Below are positions 1-11,239 of a DNA stretch of 64,000 nt, piece after piece. The notes beneath the pieces were generated by a model. That model worked only from the letters and a program-made list of their open reading frames with translations, was not told where the DNA came from and ran no database searches. The position numbers and the translations under genes are program-made. How positions within the stretch are numbered: the first letter of the stretch is position 1; each line of letters opens with the position of its first letter. Source of the stretch: Prorocentrum cordatum (lineage: Eukaryota; Sar; Dinophyceae; Prorocentrales; Prorocentraceae); assembly GCA_963575745.1 (NCBI GenBank), contig CAUYUJ010001383.1, positions 1-64,000 on the forward strand, given 5' to 3'.

Positions 1-105
1 AATACCTTGGATGCCGCCGCTGACCTGGACGGCACCTGCCAGTTCGAGGCGATGGCTGCGCTCCCGCAGGCCCGTGCCGCCCTGCGCCGTGTGGAGGAGG
101 CTTAG
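1..105 (+). CDS. C-terminal end of an unknown protein, cut by the window edge
   Basis: Reading frame 1 from the first base gives about 34 residues (beginning NTLDAAADLDGTC, ending RAALRRVEEA) and a TAG stop at 103-105. Codon use is GC-rich at third positions (CTG, GCC, GAG, CGC), as in the other dinoflagellate-like exons here, and the sequence is not low complexity. The alanine- and arginine-rich helical tail matches no family I recognise. Directly after the stop the DNA becomes a purine tract. It could be the last exon of a gene lying to the left, or chance. Confidence 0.3.
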   Translation, partial: NTLDAAADLDGTCQFEAMAALPQARAALRRVEEA

Positions 106-131
106 ACCCTGCGTCCGCTCTCTGGGTACTT

Positions 132-858
132 GCCAGGAGGAGGAGGAGGAGGAGGAGGAGGACGACGACGAGGAGGAGGAAGAGGAGGAGGAGGAGGTAG
201 GGAGGAGGACGAGGCCGTGGAAGAGGAGGAGGATTAGGGAGGAGAGGAGGAGAGGAGGAGGAGGAGAGCACAGGACGCGGCCCCGATTTAGGGAGGAAGA
301 GAAGGAAGGACGAGGACGGAGGAAGAGGAGGAGGAAGAGGGGGAGGAGGAGGAGGAGGGGAGGAGGAGTAGGAGGAGGAGGACGAGAGGAGGAGAGGAGG
401 CGGAGGAGAGGAGGAGGAGGAGGAGGTGGAGAGGAGGACGAGGACGAGAAGAGGGGAGGATTTAGGAGAGGGAGGAGGAGGAGGAGGAGGAAGAGGAGGA
501 GAAGGAGAGGAACGATTAGGGAGGAAGAGAAGGAGGAGGACAGGAGGAGGAGGAGGAGGAGGAGGGGAGGCGAAAGAGGCGGAGGAGGAGGGACGATAAG
601 GAGGAGGAGGAGGGGGCGAGGAGGAGGAGGAGGGAGGAGGAGGAGAAGGGGGAGGAGGAGGAGGAGGAGGAGGAGCAGCAGCAGAAGGAGCAGAAGGAAC
701 AGGAGGACGAGGACGAGGACGATTAGGAGGAACAGGAAGAGGAAGAGGAGGAGGAGGAGGAGGAGGACGAGGAGCATGAGGACGAGGACGAGGACGAGGA
801 CGATAAGGAGGAAGGGGAGGAGGAGGTAGCGGAGGAGGAGGAGGAGGAGGAGGGGGAG
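132..858. repeat. Purine tract (GAG/AGG)n
   Basis: About 0.7 kb of almost pure A and G on the plus strand, built from GGA/GAG triplets with occasional GAC. It leaves all purine frames open by composition only, giving poly-Glu or poly-Arg. It is a candidate triplex-forming or polypurine tract. Confidence 0.9.
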
Positions 859-1420
859 GGGTCGCGGAGCCCAGGCCGCGCGGGCCCATCTCGATCCGGT
901 CGATCCTATGTTATGTCGATTCTGGCCGGCCCAATCTTTTCGGATTGCGATGCTCCGTCGATCCTGTGCTTGTTTGGTGCTGTTGTGCACCCTTGTTACA
1001 GCCGGTCTGATTTTGCATTGACCCCGTGCCTGCGCAGCGCCAGGGCGAGGGCCCCATGATGGAAGCCACGGCCCCTCCACCGTTGCAACTGTTGCGAACT
1101 GTTCAAGGGGATAGGCGCGGCGCTCAGGTTGAAAATGACCCCCCACCCATCCGCGTAGTTGCAGCAACGTTCAAGCTTCAGGGTCATCATTGATCAGGAA
1201 GTCTCAGGCGAAACGCCCAGCCCGCAGGATGAGCCTTTTTAAAAGGAAAGTGGATGGATGAGGAGAAGAAGGAGGAAGAAGAGGAGGAGGGGCGCGTCTG
1301 TACAAGCACCCTGCGATTCACCCCACCCAGTGGCATCAAGTGAGAAGAAGAGTTTCTAACTTCTGTTCGCGCATTTGCGTACACGCAGGAACCGTCAGTT
1401 GATGCGCAAGCCGCACAACA
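859..1420. other. Spacer, no gene recognised
   Basis: Mixed-composition sequence with a short GAAGAAGGAGG tract near 1260-1292. No domain, RNA gene or repeat was recognised. Confidence 0.5.
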
Positions 1421-1423
1421 TGC

Positions 1424-1790
1424 GCGCGCGTTGCACGACCCACAGGACAGCCACAGAACGAGACGTGAGGCCCCCGAGGAATGCCGTTCTGATCTGCGTA
1501 GCAACGCACGAAGCTGGCCACCCACTGAGCCCACGAATGTGTCCACCGTTTGGCAGTCCGGAGCCTCCCAGAGACGGCGAGATCCCGCTCTGATTTGCAC
1601 AGCACCTCGCCAAACTGGCCCCCCTCCGGCAGCCTTCGAAAGTGGCGACAGTGTCGCATTCGCAGCCTTCCAAGGAAGGAGCACAGTGAGACGTCACTCC
1701 GCTGGCTCCCCAGCAGCCCTCGAAGGTGGCGACACTTTCGCAGTTTGCAGCCCACCAGGGATGGCGTATGACGTCACTCCGCTGACACCC
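1424..1790. repeat. Degenerate minisatellite, about 80-90 bp unit, four copies
   Basis: Related units recur with a core of GCAGCC-TCGAA-GTGGCGACA followed by a GACGTCACTCCGCTG block (near 1693 and 1771). Older, more diverged units lie at 1480-1640 and share the TCTGAT-TGC-AGCA and AACTGGCC motifs. Confidence 0.6.
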
Positions 1791-1799
1791 CAGACAGGA

Positions 1800-2500
1800 G
1801 GACAAGAGATCGCAGGCCACGTTGGGCCGAGATACGAGGGGGACTCGAGAGGGCATCGTCGTCGTCTTCGTCGTCGTCGTCAGGCTCCTTCTCCCCATTC
1901 TCCCCCGCTTCACAACTAAAATATATGAACGTTACTTTCTTCTCTCCCCTAACCCCGTCTGGAAGATGATTGGCTCTCTCCGCGTGCTGTTTTCCCACAC
2001 AGGATTCCAGGACTTGTTTTTGCTCCCATGGCTTAGTCTACCATCCTATCGTTTCCGGTGCTGGGAAACGGTACTCTCGCTGCATCGTGACCCTCACTTT
2101 CGGATCGGTGTTTTGCCCCCGTCGTGCAGAATGGCTCTCTCGCCCCAGCGCGGGCCACGTTTCTGGATCCGAGACTTTGTTCGACGGTGTCGCCCCCCTC
2201 ATTTCCCTTCCTCCGCCGCCTTCCCCTTGGTCCTCCTGTTCCTCCCGCTCCTTCTACTCCAGTTATTGCTGCTGCGGTTGCTGTTCGTCCTCGTCTTTAT
2301 CCTCCCGCTCATCCTCCGGCTCGCGTCACGCGCCACTTCCTTATCGTGTGCACGCAGCTTCCCTTTTACGATTGCGCATAACACCATGCGGTGTCTCTTG
2401 AAGTTGAAGGTCGGCTATGTCACGCGGACGGAGAAAAAACAGCGCAATGGGAAGGGATGGGATGGAGAAGGGATCGGATGTCAGATGAGGCGCGAGCGCT
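1800..2500. other. Spacer, no gene recognised
   Basis: Contains a short TCG-triplet run (1855-1885) and pyrimidine-rich DNA (2205-2340). A long open frame over this region (1822-3483) changes character repeatedly, runs through simple repeats and has no recognisable domain, so I do not call a gene. Confidence 0.4.
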
Positions 2501-2504
2501 CCTG

Positions 2505-2860
2505 GCTTGCTCTCCCCCCCCGTCCCCTCCTCTCCCCTCCTCCTCGTGCTCCCCCCCCCTCCCCCCCCACCTCCTCCTCCGGCCCCTCCTCCTGCGCATC
2601 CTCCCTTCTCCTCCTCTCCTCCCGGTGGGCCCGCAGGCCCGCCTCGGGCGCTCCGCCCGGCGCCCCTCGGCCACGAGAGCGCCCGCGCGAGGCACCCGGG
2701 CAGCGCCGCCGCGCGGAAAAAGCGAAGGATCGGCGTTTCGAGGACAGGAGGAGGAGGGGGGGACGAGGAGGAGGAGGAGGACGAGGAGGAGGAGGAGGAC
2801 GAGGAGGAGGAGGAGGAGGAGGAGGACGAGGAGGAGGAGGAGGAGGAGATTCCACAGATC
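2505..2860. repeat. C/T-rich tract followed by (GAG)n(GAC) array
   Basis: 2505-2640 is dominated by CCCCTCCTCC. After about 100 bp of GC-rich DNA, 2745-2855 is a GAGGAGGAC-type trinucleotide array on the plus strand. Confidence 0.8.
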
Positions 2861-3027
2861 TCGAGGTTCCAGGTGAGGCGCAGTGCTGCCCCACTTCTCG
2901 GGGGACCCCCAGACGGTGCGGCGACCACGCCGTGCGGTGGGTCGGTGGGGATTCGGGGTCACCGCGCGGTTTTGGGACTCGGGCCCCTCTCCGAGGACGT
3001 CTCGGGCGACGGGGGCCTCCAGGGTCC

Positions 3028-3106
3028 CAAAGCCGTGCGGTGAGGGACCGTGCGGTGAGGTCTCGGGGGACTGCGAGGTCACCGCACGGTTCGTCACCGC
3101 ACCGTT
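3028..3106. repeat. Interspersed inverted repeat around CCGTGCGGTGA
   Basis: CCGTGCGGTGAGG occurs twice (about 3033 and 3048), followed by its complement TCACCGCACGG and TCACCGCACC (about 3079-3105). Single strands could fold into alternative hairpins. No function can be assigned. Confidence 0.6.
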
Positions 3107-3109
3107 GTC

Positions 3110-4009
3110 GGGATTCCAAGAGCATCGCCACGAGGAGAGCGAAGCTCGGCGCTTCGAGGATCGAGGTTCTGCGTGGTGTCCGTGGCCCTTCTCGGGCCTC
3201 CGTGAGGCCCCAAGGCCTCGGCCTCGAGGCCTGCGGAGGTAGCTATTCGGGGGCAAACCTGCCATGCAGAGTCGGCATCCGGAGGCCTCCGCCGGGGACC
3301 TGCGTCCTGAGAGAGGGCGCCGCGGGGTCCGGTTTGGTTGCTTCGCCGTTCTGTTCGGCCTCTCGGGGCCTTCCTCAGGCCAGGGGCAATCAGAAGGCTC
3401 AGAAAGACAACTATCTGGTTGGGAGGATGAGGTCGGGAGAGGTGACCAGATCAGCTTATTATCGCGTCTGTCGGGCGTGCTAACTACACAGTCGCGCCCC
3501 GCATCTCCTCAAAACCCTATCCTCCCAACACGCTGAGCCGTCTTTCTGGAAGGCGGCTCGGAACGAAGCGCCCGTCCCGTGGGGGGGAGGCTGGGATCCA
3601 GGACCCGTCTCCCTCGGGAACATTTGCCTCGGGACGACCGGCATGGGTACGGAAAGACTGGGCACAAAGACCGACGGCAGTTCATGTTCATTTTGAACCG
3701 GATTCGCTGTCGGCGTCGCCGCGGATTGACAGAAGGCCGCCTGCCCAACAGCGGCCGCTGTTGGTGCCGGACAGCATTTGTTGTTGGGCATTGTGCCCAC
3801 TGCTTCCGTGCCCATTTCGGGCGTCCAAACTTGCGCTTCACAACCGCATCAGATCAGGAGGGGGAAAAAACACACAGACACAACTAATCGTCGATTCCCC
3901 TGAAAATGTAGGAAAATATGGGAAGTGGGGGGAAGACAAAAACCCAGAAAATTTGGGAAAAGATTGAGAATCTTCTTATTCGTGTGTATTTCTTTGTGTG
4001 TCCCTGGGC
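3110..4009. other. GC-rich spacer, no gene recognised
   Basis: Unique-looking sequence. Short open frames exist on both strands but none shows a motif or consistent codon use. Confidence 0.4.
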
Positions 4010-4560
4010 CCCTTCATCAGAGGGCGAAGGGGGGGGGTCCCCGGGGGGCGAAGGGGGGGCCCTGGGCTCCAGGGCCCGGCTCCCTCGGAGCCCACGGCAG
4101 CATCGAGGGGGGAGGGGGGTCCCGGGGGGGGGGGGGGGGGAAGGCTCTGGGCTCTCTGGGGCCCGTTGCCCTCCCGGAGCTCGGCGTCCCTCGGCCGCGC
4201 GCCTCGCTTCGGCGGGGGCCCCCAAGGGAGCAGCCTGGATCGCCTCGCGGGGCAAGAGCAAGCAAAAGAGCACGCGCGCGAGGCCGAACACAGGCACGGG
4301 GAGTGGAACGTCCCGAGGGGGAGGGACGGGGAGGGGGAGAGGAGGGGAGAGGAGAGGGGGCGCAGGAGGGAGGGCAGGCGCGGAGGAGGGAGGGGGAGGG
4401 GAGAGGAGGGGGGGGAGGGGGAGGGGAAGAGGGGAAGAGGGGGGGAGGGGGGAGGGGAGGGGAGGAGGAAGGGAGAGGGGGGGGGGGGGAGGGGGAGGGA
4501 GGGGAAGGGGGAGGGGGGGGGGGAAGGGGAGAGGAGGTACGGAGGGGGAGGGAGAGGGGA
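4010..4560. repeat. G-rich tract with G-quadruplex potential
   Basis: The plus strand carries many runs of four or more G separated by one to three bases (GGGGAGG, GGGGGAGGGG), densest at 4310-4555, plus a long G run at about 4126-4140. It flanks the GAC array downstream. Confidence 0.85.
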
Positions 4561-4639
4561 AGGCCCTGGAACCTGGCTCCCTTGCGCTGCACGGCAGCCT
4601 CAGAGGGGAGGGCCCGCACACTTTCCCGCCCCTCTGATG

Positions 4640-4836
<197 letters not shown>

Positions 4837-5458
4837 GCAGGAAACGCCGACTGGGGGGTCGGGGTCGGCCTTTGGGGGGCGCCAGGGGTGGTTCCCTCAG
4901 CCCCGCGGTTGTGGTTGTCTCTTTCTCGCTCCTGACCTCCCGCTGCAGCCCAGGAGCCGCGCCCAGGCGCCGTGCGCGCACCACGCGCTCGCCGCCGCGG
5001 CGCGGTCGCCGCGGTCGCCCTCGCCGACCCAGCCCGCGCTTCGCCCAGGACGCTCGAAGCCAGCCCGGGGAAGGAGCTCTGTCGGGCCGGGCGAAAGGGG
5101 GGGATTGGGAGAGGGGGGGGGTACGAAATCTGCTGCGTGCAGCTGGTGTTTCTGCCCCGCCGCCGGGCCCATTCCTCGATACATGGCCGCCTCTCGGCGC
5201 CGGGAGGCGCCGGGAGAAAATCGGCTACGAGGGCTGACTCTCAAACCCCCCCTTGGCTATCCCCCCCTTTCGCCCGACCCGACTCCGGGCCAGCCCGCGC
5301 CAGCCGCCAGCGATCCGACGGCGCAGTCTCCCGCGGCCCGCTCTCGGGCGCTCGGCGGGCGCCCCGAGCGGCGGCTGGGCCCCGGGGGGTGGTCGAGGGC
5401 CGCGTCGGAGAGGCAGCAGCTGAAGCAGCAGCAAGCAGCGGGCCCAGAGATCCAACGT
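4837..5458. other. GC-rich spacer, no gene recognised
   Basis: Very GC-rich with several frames open by composition. No recognisable domain and no tandem repeat seen. Confidence 0.4.
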
Positions 5459-5625
5459 ATTGAAAAGATCAAGACGGAGGTTTTTCGCGGATTTCTGCCC
5501 CTAGGGGCCCTCGCCGGGCCTCGGGACCGTCAAAAAACGACGCAGGATGAAAAACCGGTCCTGGGGAGTGGGTCGAGGCTTCCGGGGACCGCGTATTGAA
5601 AAAATCGCGACATCGGATCTCTGGG
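5459..5625 (+). repeat. Dispersed repeat family A, copy 1
   Basis: Shares an ordered set of blocks with copies near 58540 and 61345: a GACGGAGGTTTTTCGC-like start, GGGCCTCGCCGGGC, GGGACCGTCAA, CAGGATGAAAA-CCGGTCC, GGGTCGAG, and a GACATCGG-TCTCTGGGG end. About 160 bp. No coding signal. It may be a SINE or MITE remnant or the conserved flank of an intron. Confidence 0.65.
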
Positions 5626-5834
5626 GGGGCAGATGCGCAAGATGGGGCGAGAGAGGGGAGGGACACAGGGCACGTGGCCATAGCGTTGTGGCTTCAAGCT
5701 TCCGCGATTGATGCCAGCTCGGAAGCGGCCGGCGACCACGGCCCTGCAAGCTGGCTGTACGCAAAGCCGTCAGGATGGGTTCCTGCGTGGCGTCCCGCCG
5801 GTCGCAGGCTTGGGCATTGCCAGCGCGCCGGGGT

Positions 5835-6140
5835 GATGAGGGAGGAGGGGGGGGAGGAGGAAGGGGGGAAGGAACGGGAGAGAGATGGGGGCGGGGGACG
5901 GGGAGTTTGGACGAAGAGGGGAAAGTAGCCGGACGAGCGATGCGAAGGAGGAGAAAGGAGGAAGGAGGAGGAGGAGGAGGAGGAGGAGGAGGAGAGGAGG
6001 AGGAGGAGGAGGAGGAGGAGGAGGAGGGAGAAGGAGGGACTGGGGGTAACCTCCTGTTGACCCCCCGCCCCCCCCCCCCACCCACCCTCCCCGCCCCCCG
6101 ACCCCCCCGCCCTTCGCCCAGTCCCCCTCGCCTCACCCCT
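5835..6140. repeat. (GGA)n purine tract followed by C-rich tract
   Basis: 5940-6030 is almost pure GGA/GAG. After about 30 bp, the plus strand switches to CCCCC-rich DNA (6058-6140), so the two purine-rich strands are on opposite sides. Confidence 0.85.
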
Positions 6141-7060
6141 CCTCCGCCCCTCTTCCACGCTCTCCCTCTGGGCCGCTGGGCGCCACGGAAGACTTCCGGG
6201 GACCTCCGGGGGACCTCCAGGAGGCCTCCAGAGACGTCCGGGCGGGGGGGCCTCGCCCGTGGGCCGGCGGGGCCCCCCGGCGCACCTCGAGCCTCGTCTG
6301 GCGCTCTCTGGGCTCCGTGGGAGGGGGAGAAAGTTCAGGGGCGGGGGGGGGGGGGGATACGGGGGAGGTACGGGGCAAGGGGGGGAGGGGGAGGAAGTCG
6401 AGCTAGGCGCGCTCGCTCGCGCCACATCTGACACCCTGCAGTCGGCCCGGATTAGGAGGTCGACCCTGCCAGCTCAAGGCTACCCTTGTGTCCTGTGCCT
6501 CGCGACACGTGCCTTCTTACACTCCCATGGCGATGTGGCCCTCTCGGAAGGGTCTTGTGTCCTCTCGCGTGTCCTGTCCAATCAAGGCCGACTGTACCCG
6601 TGGCTCTCGCCAGCACCGCGCCTTGGCGCCGCACCGAAACGCTTTCAAAAAGTGCGCAAGGGCTTCACGGATGGAGGGCGGGTGGCTTTCTCGCCGTAGC
6701 GCTGCGCACATCCGTGTGACATTTCTACAAAGTTTCCACGGATTCTTAGGGCTGGCGTCCCAGGAATGGTGTCCAGGCACGGTTTAGGTAAGTCGGGGCG
6801 CATTAGTCACGCCGATTCGCGGCGTTGAGGTCCCCGGATTGCGTTTTTTTGTGCGGTTCAAGGTCGTCAGGACGCAACAGTAAGTGTATTCGTGGCGTTC
6901 ACGTCCAATCAGAGTTTTTTTCGGCCGGGTTGAGGATTATTTGACAGTTGTCCTCCACGGAGTTTTCGAATAGTGACATGAAGAGGGGATTTGGATGAAG
7001 TGTTCATTGCAACCTCGTCGATGGAAGGTTTATTGCAACATCGTTAATGCGTCTTTGGTT
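6141..7060. other. Spacer, no gene recognised
   Basis: 6180-6260 has short GGACCTCC repeats and a G run lies at about 6345. 6400-7060 is unique, of moderate GC, with no recognisable coding or RNA feature. Confidence 0.4.
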
Positions 7061-7076
7061 CACGCTGGTCCTCCTC

Positions 7077-7355
<279 letters not shown>

Positions 7356-7749
7356 TGGCCCTGCCCTGGCCAGGTAACGCTGCATCCCCCCATCGCAAGG
7401 CCGTGGAGCCGCAACCGCCCCCGCGCATGCTGGGGCTGGAGGAGGCCCCCGTGCCAGTGGAAAAGCAGGCCTGGACGCTCCCAGCCCAAGCCTGTGACGT
7501 TGCGGTGTTCCGTGTTGTCGGCATTCCTTTGCGATTTCGGCCTCCAGGGGATCGCTTTCGGGCCCAAGGGCCGTCAAGAAGCGATCTGGGGCGAAAAAGC
7601 CGAATGCTTGGGGGCGTGCATTGCGAAATAGTTCCTTCCTGAAGAGGACGCCGAAACAGCGGCGGCTGCACTCTCGATGTCCACTGTCTGTGGTGCACGA
7701 GTCAAAGTGGCACTCTCGATGTGCATTGTACGCGGTCAGTCCATGGGTT
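7356..7749. other. Spacer, no gene recognised
   Basis: Unique sequence without recognised features. Confidence 0.4.
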
Positions 7750-7750
7750 G

Positions 7751-8055
7751 TGAGACCGAGAGTGAAATCGATTCAATGAGATCGATAGTGAGATCGATCG
7801 CGAGATCGCTCATGCGATCTCTAGTGAGATCGCTTGTGAGATTGATAGTGAGATCGATTGTGAGATCGATAGTGAGATCGATCGAGAAGTCGGTAATGAG
7901 ATCGATGGTGAGACCAATCCATAAGAAGATCGACCAGGAACCCAGGAACCCGGGAACCTCGCCGCCCTCCGAAATCGACCAGGAACCGGGAATCAGGGAA
8001 CCCAGGAACCCAGCCTGCCACCAAAATCGGCGGGGAATTTTCGCCAATTGTTTTA
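7751..8055. repeat. GATC-rich 12-mer array, first copy of a duplicated block
   Basis: Built from GAGATCGATAGT-like 12-mers, then CAGGAACCCGGGAACC-type repeats and a shared tail CACCAAAATCGGCGGGGAA. The whole block is repeated 435 bp downstream with few differences. Confidence 0.9.
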
Positions 8056-8103
8056 ATTACACTTGACAAAAAACCCAATCAGTGGATGATTTCAGAAGTG
8101 ATA

Positions 8104-8490
8104 TTATGGATCTTGAGATCGATTGTGAGATCGATAATGAGATCGATAGTGGAATCGATAGTGAGGACGATTGTAAGGTCGATCGTGAGACCGAGAGTGA
8201 AATCGATTCAATGAGATCGATAGTGAGATCGATCGCGAGATCGCTCATGCGATCTCTAGTGAGATCGCTTGTGAGATTGATAGTGAGATCGATTGTGAGA
8301 TCGATGGTGAGATCGATCGAGAAGTCGGTAGTGAGATCGATGGTGAGACCGATCCATAAGAAGATCGACCAGGAACCCGGGAACCCGGGAACCTCGCCGC
8401 TCTCCGAAATCAGCCAGGAACCCGGAACCGGGAACCCGGGAACCTGGGAACCCAGCTTGCCACCAAAATCGGCGGGGAATTTTCACCAAA
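8104..8490. repeat. GATC-rich 12-mer array, second copy
   Basis: Repeats the preceding block from TGAGACCGAG at 8186 through the same 12-mers, the CGGGAACC repeats and the tail at about 8461-8480, with extra 12-mer units on its left (8110-8185). Confidence 0.9.
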
Positions 8491-8498
8491 TCGTTCAA

Positions 8499-8580
8499 CA
8501 TCCGCTAGGACCCCTTCAGTGCAAGCACTGATTGGGGAACATCCGCTAGGACCTCTTCAGTGCAAGCACTGAATGGGGAA
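8499..8580. repeat. 41-bp tandem duplication
   Basis: Two adjacent 41-bp units beginning CATCCGCTAGGACC (8499-8539 and 8540-8580). They differ at two positions by eye. Confidence 0.9.
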
Positions 8581-8584
8581 TCAA

Positions 8585-8842
8585 CAGATCCCAGAAAGGG
8601 CCCCGCCCAACTCGGGAACATCGAGGAGTAAGTTCCCCCCCAGATGCCTCCAAGAGGGCCAGGAAAGGGTGGCAAGACATCCTAAGAAACCTTTCAAACG
8701 GGCCATGCAACCGAGATGCCCAAATCGCGTTCGAAGACGGCCAAGATATCGTAAAACATGCAAAGGGACCTCCAAACGCCCCAAGAGGGCACCAAAACGG
8801 CCCAAAAGAGGGCCCCAAGAGGGCGAACTGACACCAGAATGA
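8585..8842. repeat. CCCCAAGAGGGC minisatellite (complement of GGGGCCTCTTGG family)
   Basis: Degenerate units of about 12-16 bp. The same family lies in the other orientation at 17936-18300 and 25050-25570. Confidence 0.6.
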
Positions 8843-8899
8843 GGGGGCCGAACGGTCATTCACTGTCCCTGGCTGCGTGGCTAAAGTGGGCTTCCGCGG

Positions 8900-9137
8900 T
8901 GCGGATTGTTGTTGTTGTTGTCATTGTTGTTGGTGGTGGTGGTGATCCTGTTCTTGTTGGTGTTGTTGGTGTTGTTTCTGAGCTCTCATGTCTAAAGAAT
9001 AATTGCTGTTGGTTCCCATTGACCAGTACCCATTGCATGTTTTCAATTACAGTGGTGTTCACGGGGCTCGCGCCTTGTATTTTACAAGGGGCAGTGAGGT
9101 GTCACCAAATGGCGCCCTTGGCCCCCGGTTTACAACA
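8900..9137 (+). repeat. (GTT)n plus the head of repeat family B
   Basis: GTT/GGT repeats (8908-8985) lead into a block that matches 19787-19930 in order: TCTAAAGAATAA, TTTTACAAGG, GTGTCACCAAA-GCGCCC, GGCCCCC and TTTACAACAA. It is a head-only plus-strand fragment that abuts the tail of the next copy, which lies on the minus strand. Confidence 0.75.
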
Positions 9138-10615
9138 ACAACAACAATCATTTTAAGACTGTTCGCCCTTATCTGCTCGAGTGTCCAATAACGCGTATTC
9201 CCCAAACCCTCGCTACCCGCCCTCTTCGTCTTCGATCGAAACCTTTCTGGGGGCCTACTTTTCTTCCCTGCAGGCCGGGCCCCGGCAAGCGGCGGGGCGG
9301 CCGCGGACCGTCGGCTTGGCCAGCGGCAGCGTTGATCGGCGGGGCGGCCGCGGACCGTCGACCCGACCCCAAGAGGGACGGACAGGGGACCGACCACGAC
9401 GACGACGACGACGACGACGACGGCGACGGCGACGGCGACGACGACGAGCGAAAGCGAGAGCGAGAGAGAACGACAGCAGGGCCACGAAGGACACGAAGTA
9501 GACCACGAAGGGTGATAGCGGGGACACGAAGGGAATGCGTAGCCACGAAGAGCGCGAACGAGCGGGGGCCACGAAGGGCAGATAATGCGGGGCCACAGAA
9601 GGCAACGATGGGGCCACCGAGGGTAGCAACTGGGCCACGTAGGACAGTGAGGGGGCCACAAACGGCGACAGCGGGGCCACGAAGGGCACGCACATGGGGC
9701 CACAACGGGCGCGAACGAGCGGGGGCCACGAAGGGCATACGTATACTGGGCCGCGGAGGGCAAGGACGGGGCCACTGAGGGCAACGAGGGGGCCACGAAG
9801 GGCAGCGAGGGGGCCACGAAGGGCGACAGCGGGGCCACGAAGGGCATGCATATGGGGCCACCACGGGCGCGAACGACCGAGGGCCACGAAGAGCATTATG
9901 GGGGGCCACGAAGGGCAGCGAGGGGGCCACGAAGGGCTGCAACGGGGCCACGAAGGGGAGCGAGGGGGCCACGAAGGGCTGCAACGGGGCCACGAAGGGT
10001 TGCAACCCGGCCACGAAGGGCAGCGAGGGGGCCAGGAGGGGCTGCAACGGGGCCACGAAACAAAGCGAGGGGGCCACGAAGGGCTGCAACGGGGCCACGA
10101 AAGGCAGCGGGGAGGTCACGAGGGGTTGCAACGGGGCCACGAAGGGCAGGGAGATCCCGATTCCTAGGTAATCTGTGAGGGAGTCCTAAGCGTGAGCGCG
10201 ACTCCTGGGTGCCTGGGTGTCGGGAGCGCGGCGCTTGAGTAAATTGCAGGAAATTCCAACGCAAGGGCGCTGCTCGTCAGTACCTTGCAAGCAAGTCTCC
10301 AGCGAGGGCGCGACTCCAGAGCGCTGGGAGAGCGATTCCTGAATAAATTGTAAGGAAGTCCCAAGCGAGAGCGCGATTCCTGAATAAAATGCGAGGAAGT
10401 TTCGGGCAGGAGCGAGGGTCCTGGCTAAATTGTGAGGAAGTCCACGGCGGGAGCCATTGTTGTTGTAACCCGGGGGCCAGGGGCACAGTTTGAGCATCAA
10501 GACTGCCCCTGTCAAAACACAGGGTGCGAGCGTCGAGGGGCACACTTTGATCGAGAAGAACTTTATGCACCGGTGGGGGGGATCAACAATAAGTATTGTT
10601 CAGAAGTGAGAGGTC

Positions 10616-10620
<5 letters not shown>
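9138..10620 (-). repeat. Repeat family B, copy 1 (long subtype)
   Basis: This is the reverse complement of 20946-22510. Both share, in order, a head with AAGTGTGCCCCTCGACGCTCGCACCCTG-like sequence, about 41-bp internal units containing AATCGCGCTCTCGC-TTGG, a long CCCTTCGTGGCCCC minisatellite, a short GTC run, a GCGGCCGCGGACCGTCG block and a tail with the palindrome TTCGATCGAA. Non-coding: open frames over it are by-products of the 15-bp and 21-bp units. It could be a large SINE-like or non-autonomous element. Confidence 0.85.
9480..10165. repeat. GGGGCCACGAAGGGC minisatellite inside family B copy 1
   Basis: Dozens of 15-24-bp units with the core GGGGCCACGAAGGGC, increasingly regular towards 10140 (GGCTGCAAC spacers). 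The complement appears at 21410-22150. Family B copies 2 and 3 lack this module. Confidence 0.9.
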
Positions 10621-10646
<26 letters not shown>

Positions 10647-10682
10647 GCAGCAGCAGCAGCAGCAACAACAACAACAACGTTG
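10616..10682. repeat. (CAA)n(CAG)n(CAA)n
   Basis: About 65 bp of CAA triplets with a central CAG block. It directly follows the head end of family B copy 1, as GTT arrays precede the heads of the plus-strand copies. Confidence 0.95.
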
Positions 10683-10689
10683 CAACCAC

Positions 10690-10945
10690 CGTCCCGGCCC
10701 TGGGCCGGGGCCGGGACGGTCGTACGCACACCGAGGCGTGCCCCCTCTCACCCGGCCCGGGGTGAAAACGTTCGCACTCTCGGTGTGCCACCGAGTCTCC
10801 CGGCCCCGGGTCGCTTCAAATGGTGCAAACGTTCGCGCGCCTCGTGTGCCAACGACTCTCCCGGCCCCGGCAGGTGCGCCATTGCAGTACGGCGGCGGCG
10901 CCCCCTGGTGTGCCAACGCCTCTCCCGGCCCTGGCAAACGCTGAG
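10690..10945. repeat. GTGTGCCAACG-CTCCCGGCCCCGG minisatellite, array 1
   Basis: Five or more degenerate units of about 50-60 bp centred on CTCCCGGCCC(C/T)GG and GTGTGCCA(A/C)CG. A second array of the same unit is at 12500-12670. Confidence 0.75.
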
Positions 10946-11236
10946 CAATACCTAAGGAATCACTGGAGAATCCCCTAGGAATCCCTCAGGAATCCTCCGG
11001 AATCCCGAGGGAATCCTTCGGAATCACAAGGGAATCCTTCGGAATCCCAAGGGAATCCTTGGGAATCCCCAAGGAATTCTTAGGTATCCTTTGGGCGTCC
11101 TTCAGAATCCTTGGGAATCCTTAGGAATCTTTCGGGAACCCTTAGGATTCCTTAGGAATCTTTCGGGGATCCTTTGGATTCCTTCAGGAATCCTTCGGGA
11201 ATCCATGAGATTCCCGCAGGAATCCTTAGGGAATTC
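10946..11236. repeat. GGAATCC/GGATTCC short-unit repeat, array 1
   Basis: Degenerate units of about 10-16 bp such as AAGGGAATCCTTCGGAATCC. The unit is nearly palindromic (GGAATCC/GGATTCC). The same family fills 12020-12500. Confidence 0.8.
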
Positions 11237-11239
11237 TTC

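Noticed and set aside
9480-10165. CRISPR-like direct repeats
   Set aside because: Units have no unique spacers of constant length, and no cas-like genes are present. It is an ordinary minisatellite.
9059-10178. Pro/Arg-rich repeat proteins of 200-320 residues on both strands (also 21013-22782)
   Set aside because: The units are GGGGCCACGAAGGGC minisatellites readable in several frames. Both the plus and the inverted copy show it, and no frame is favoured.
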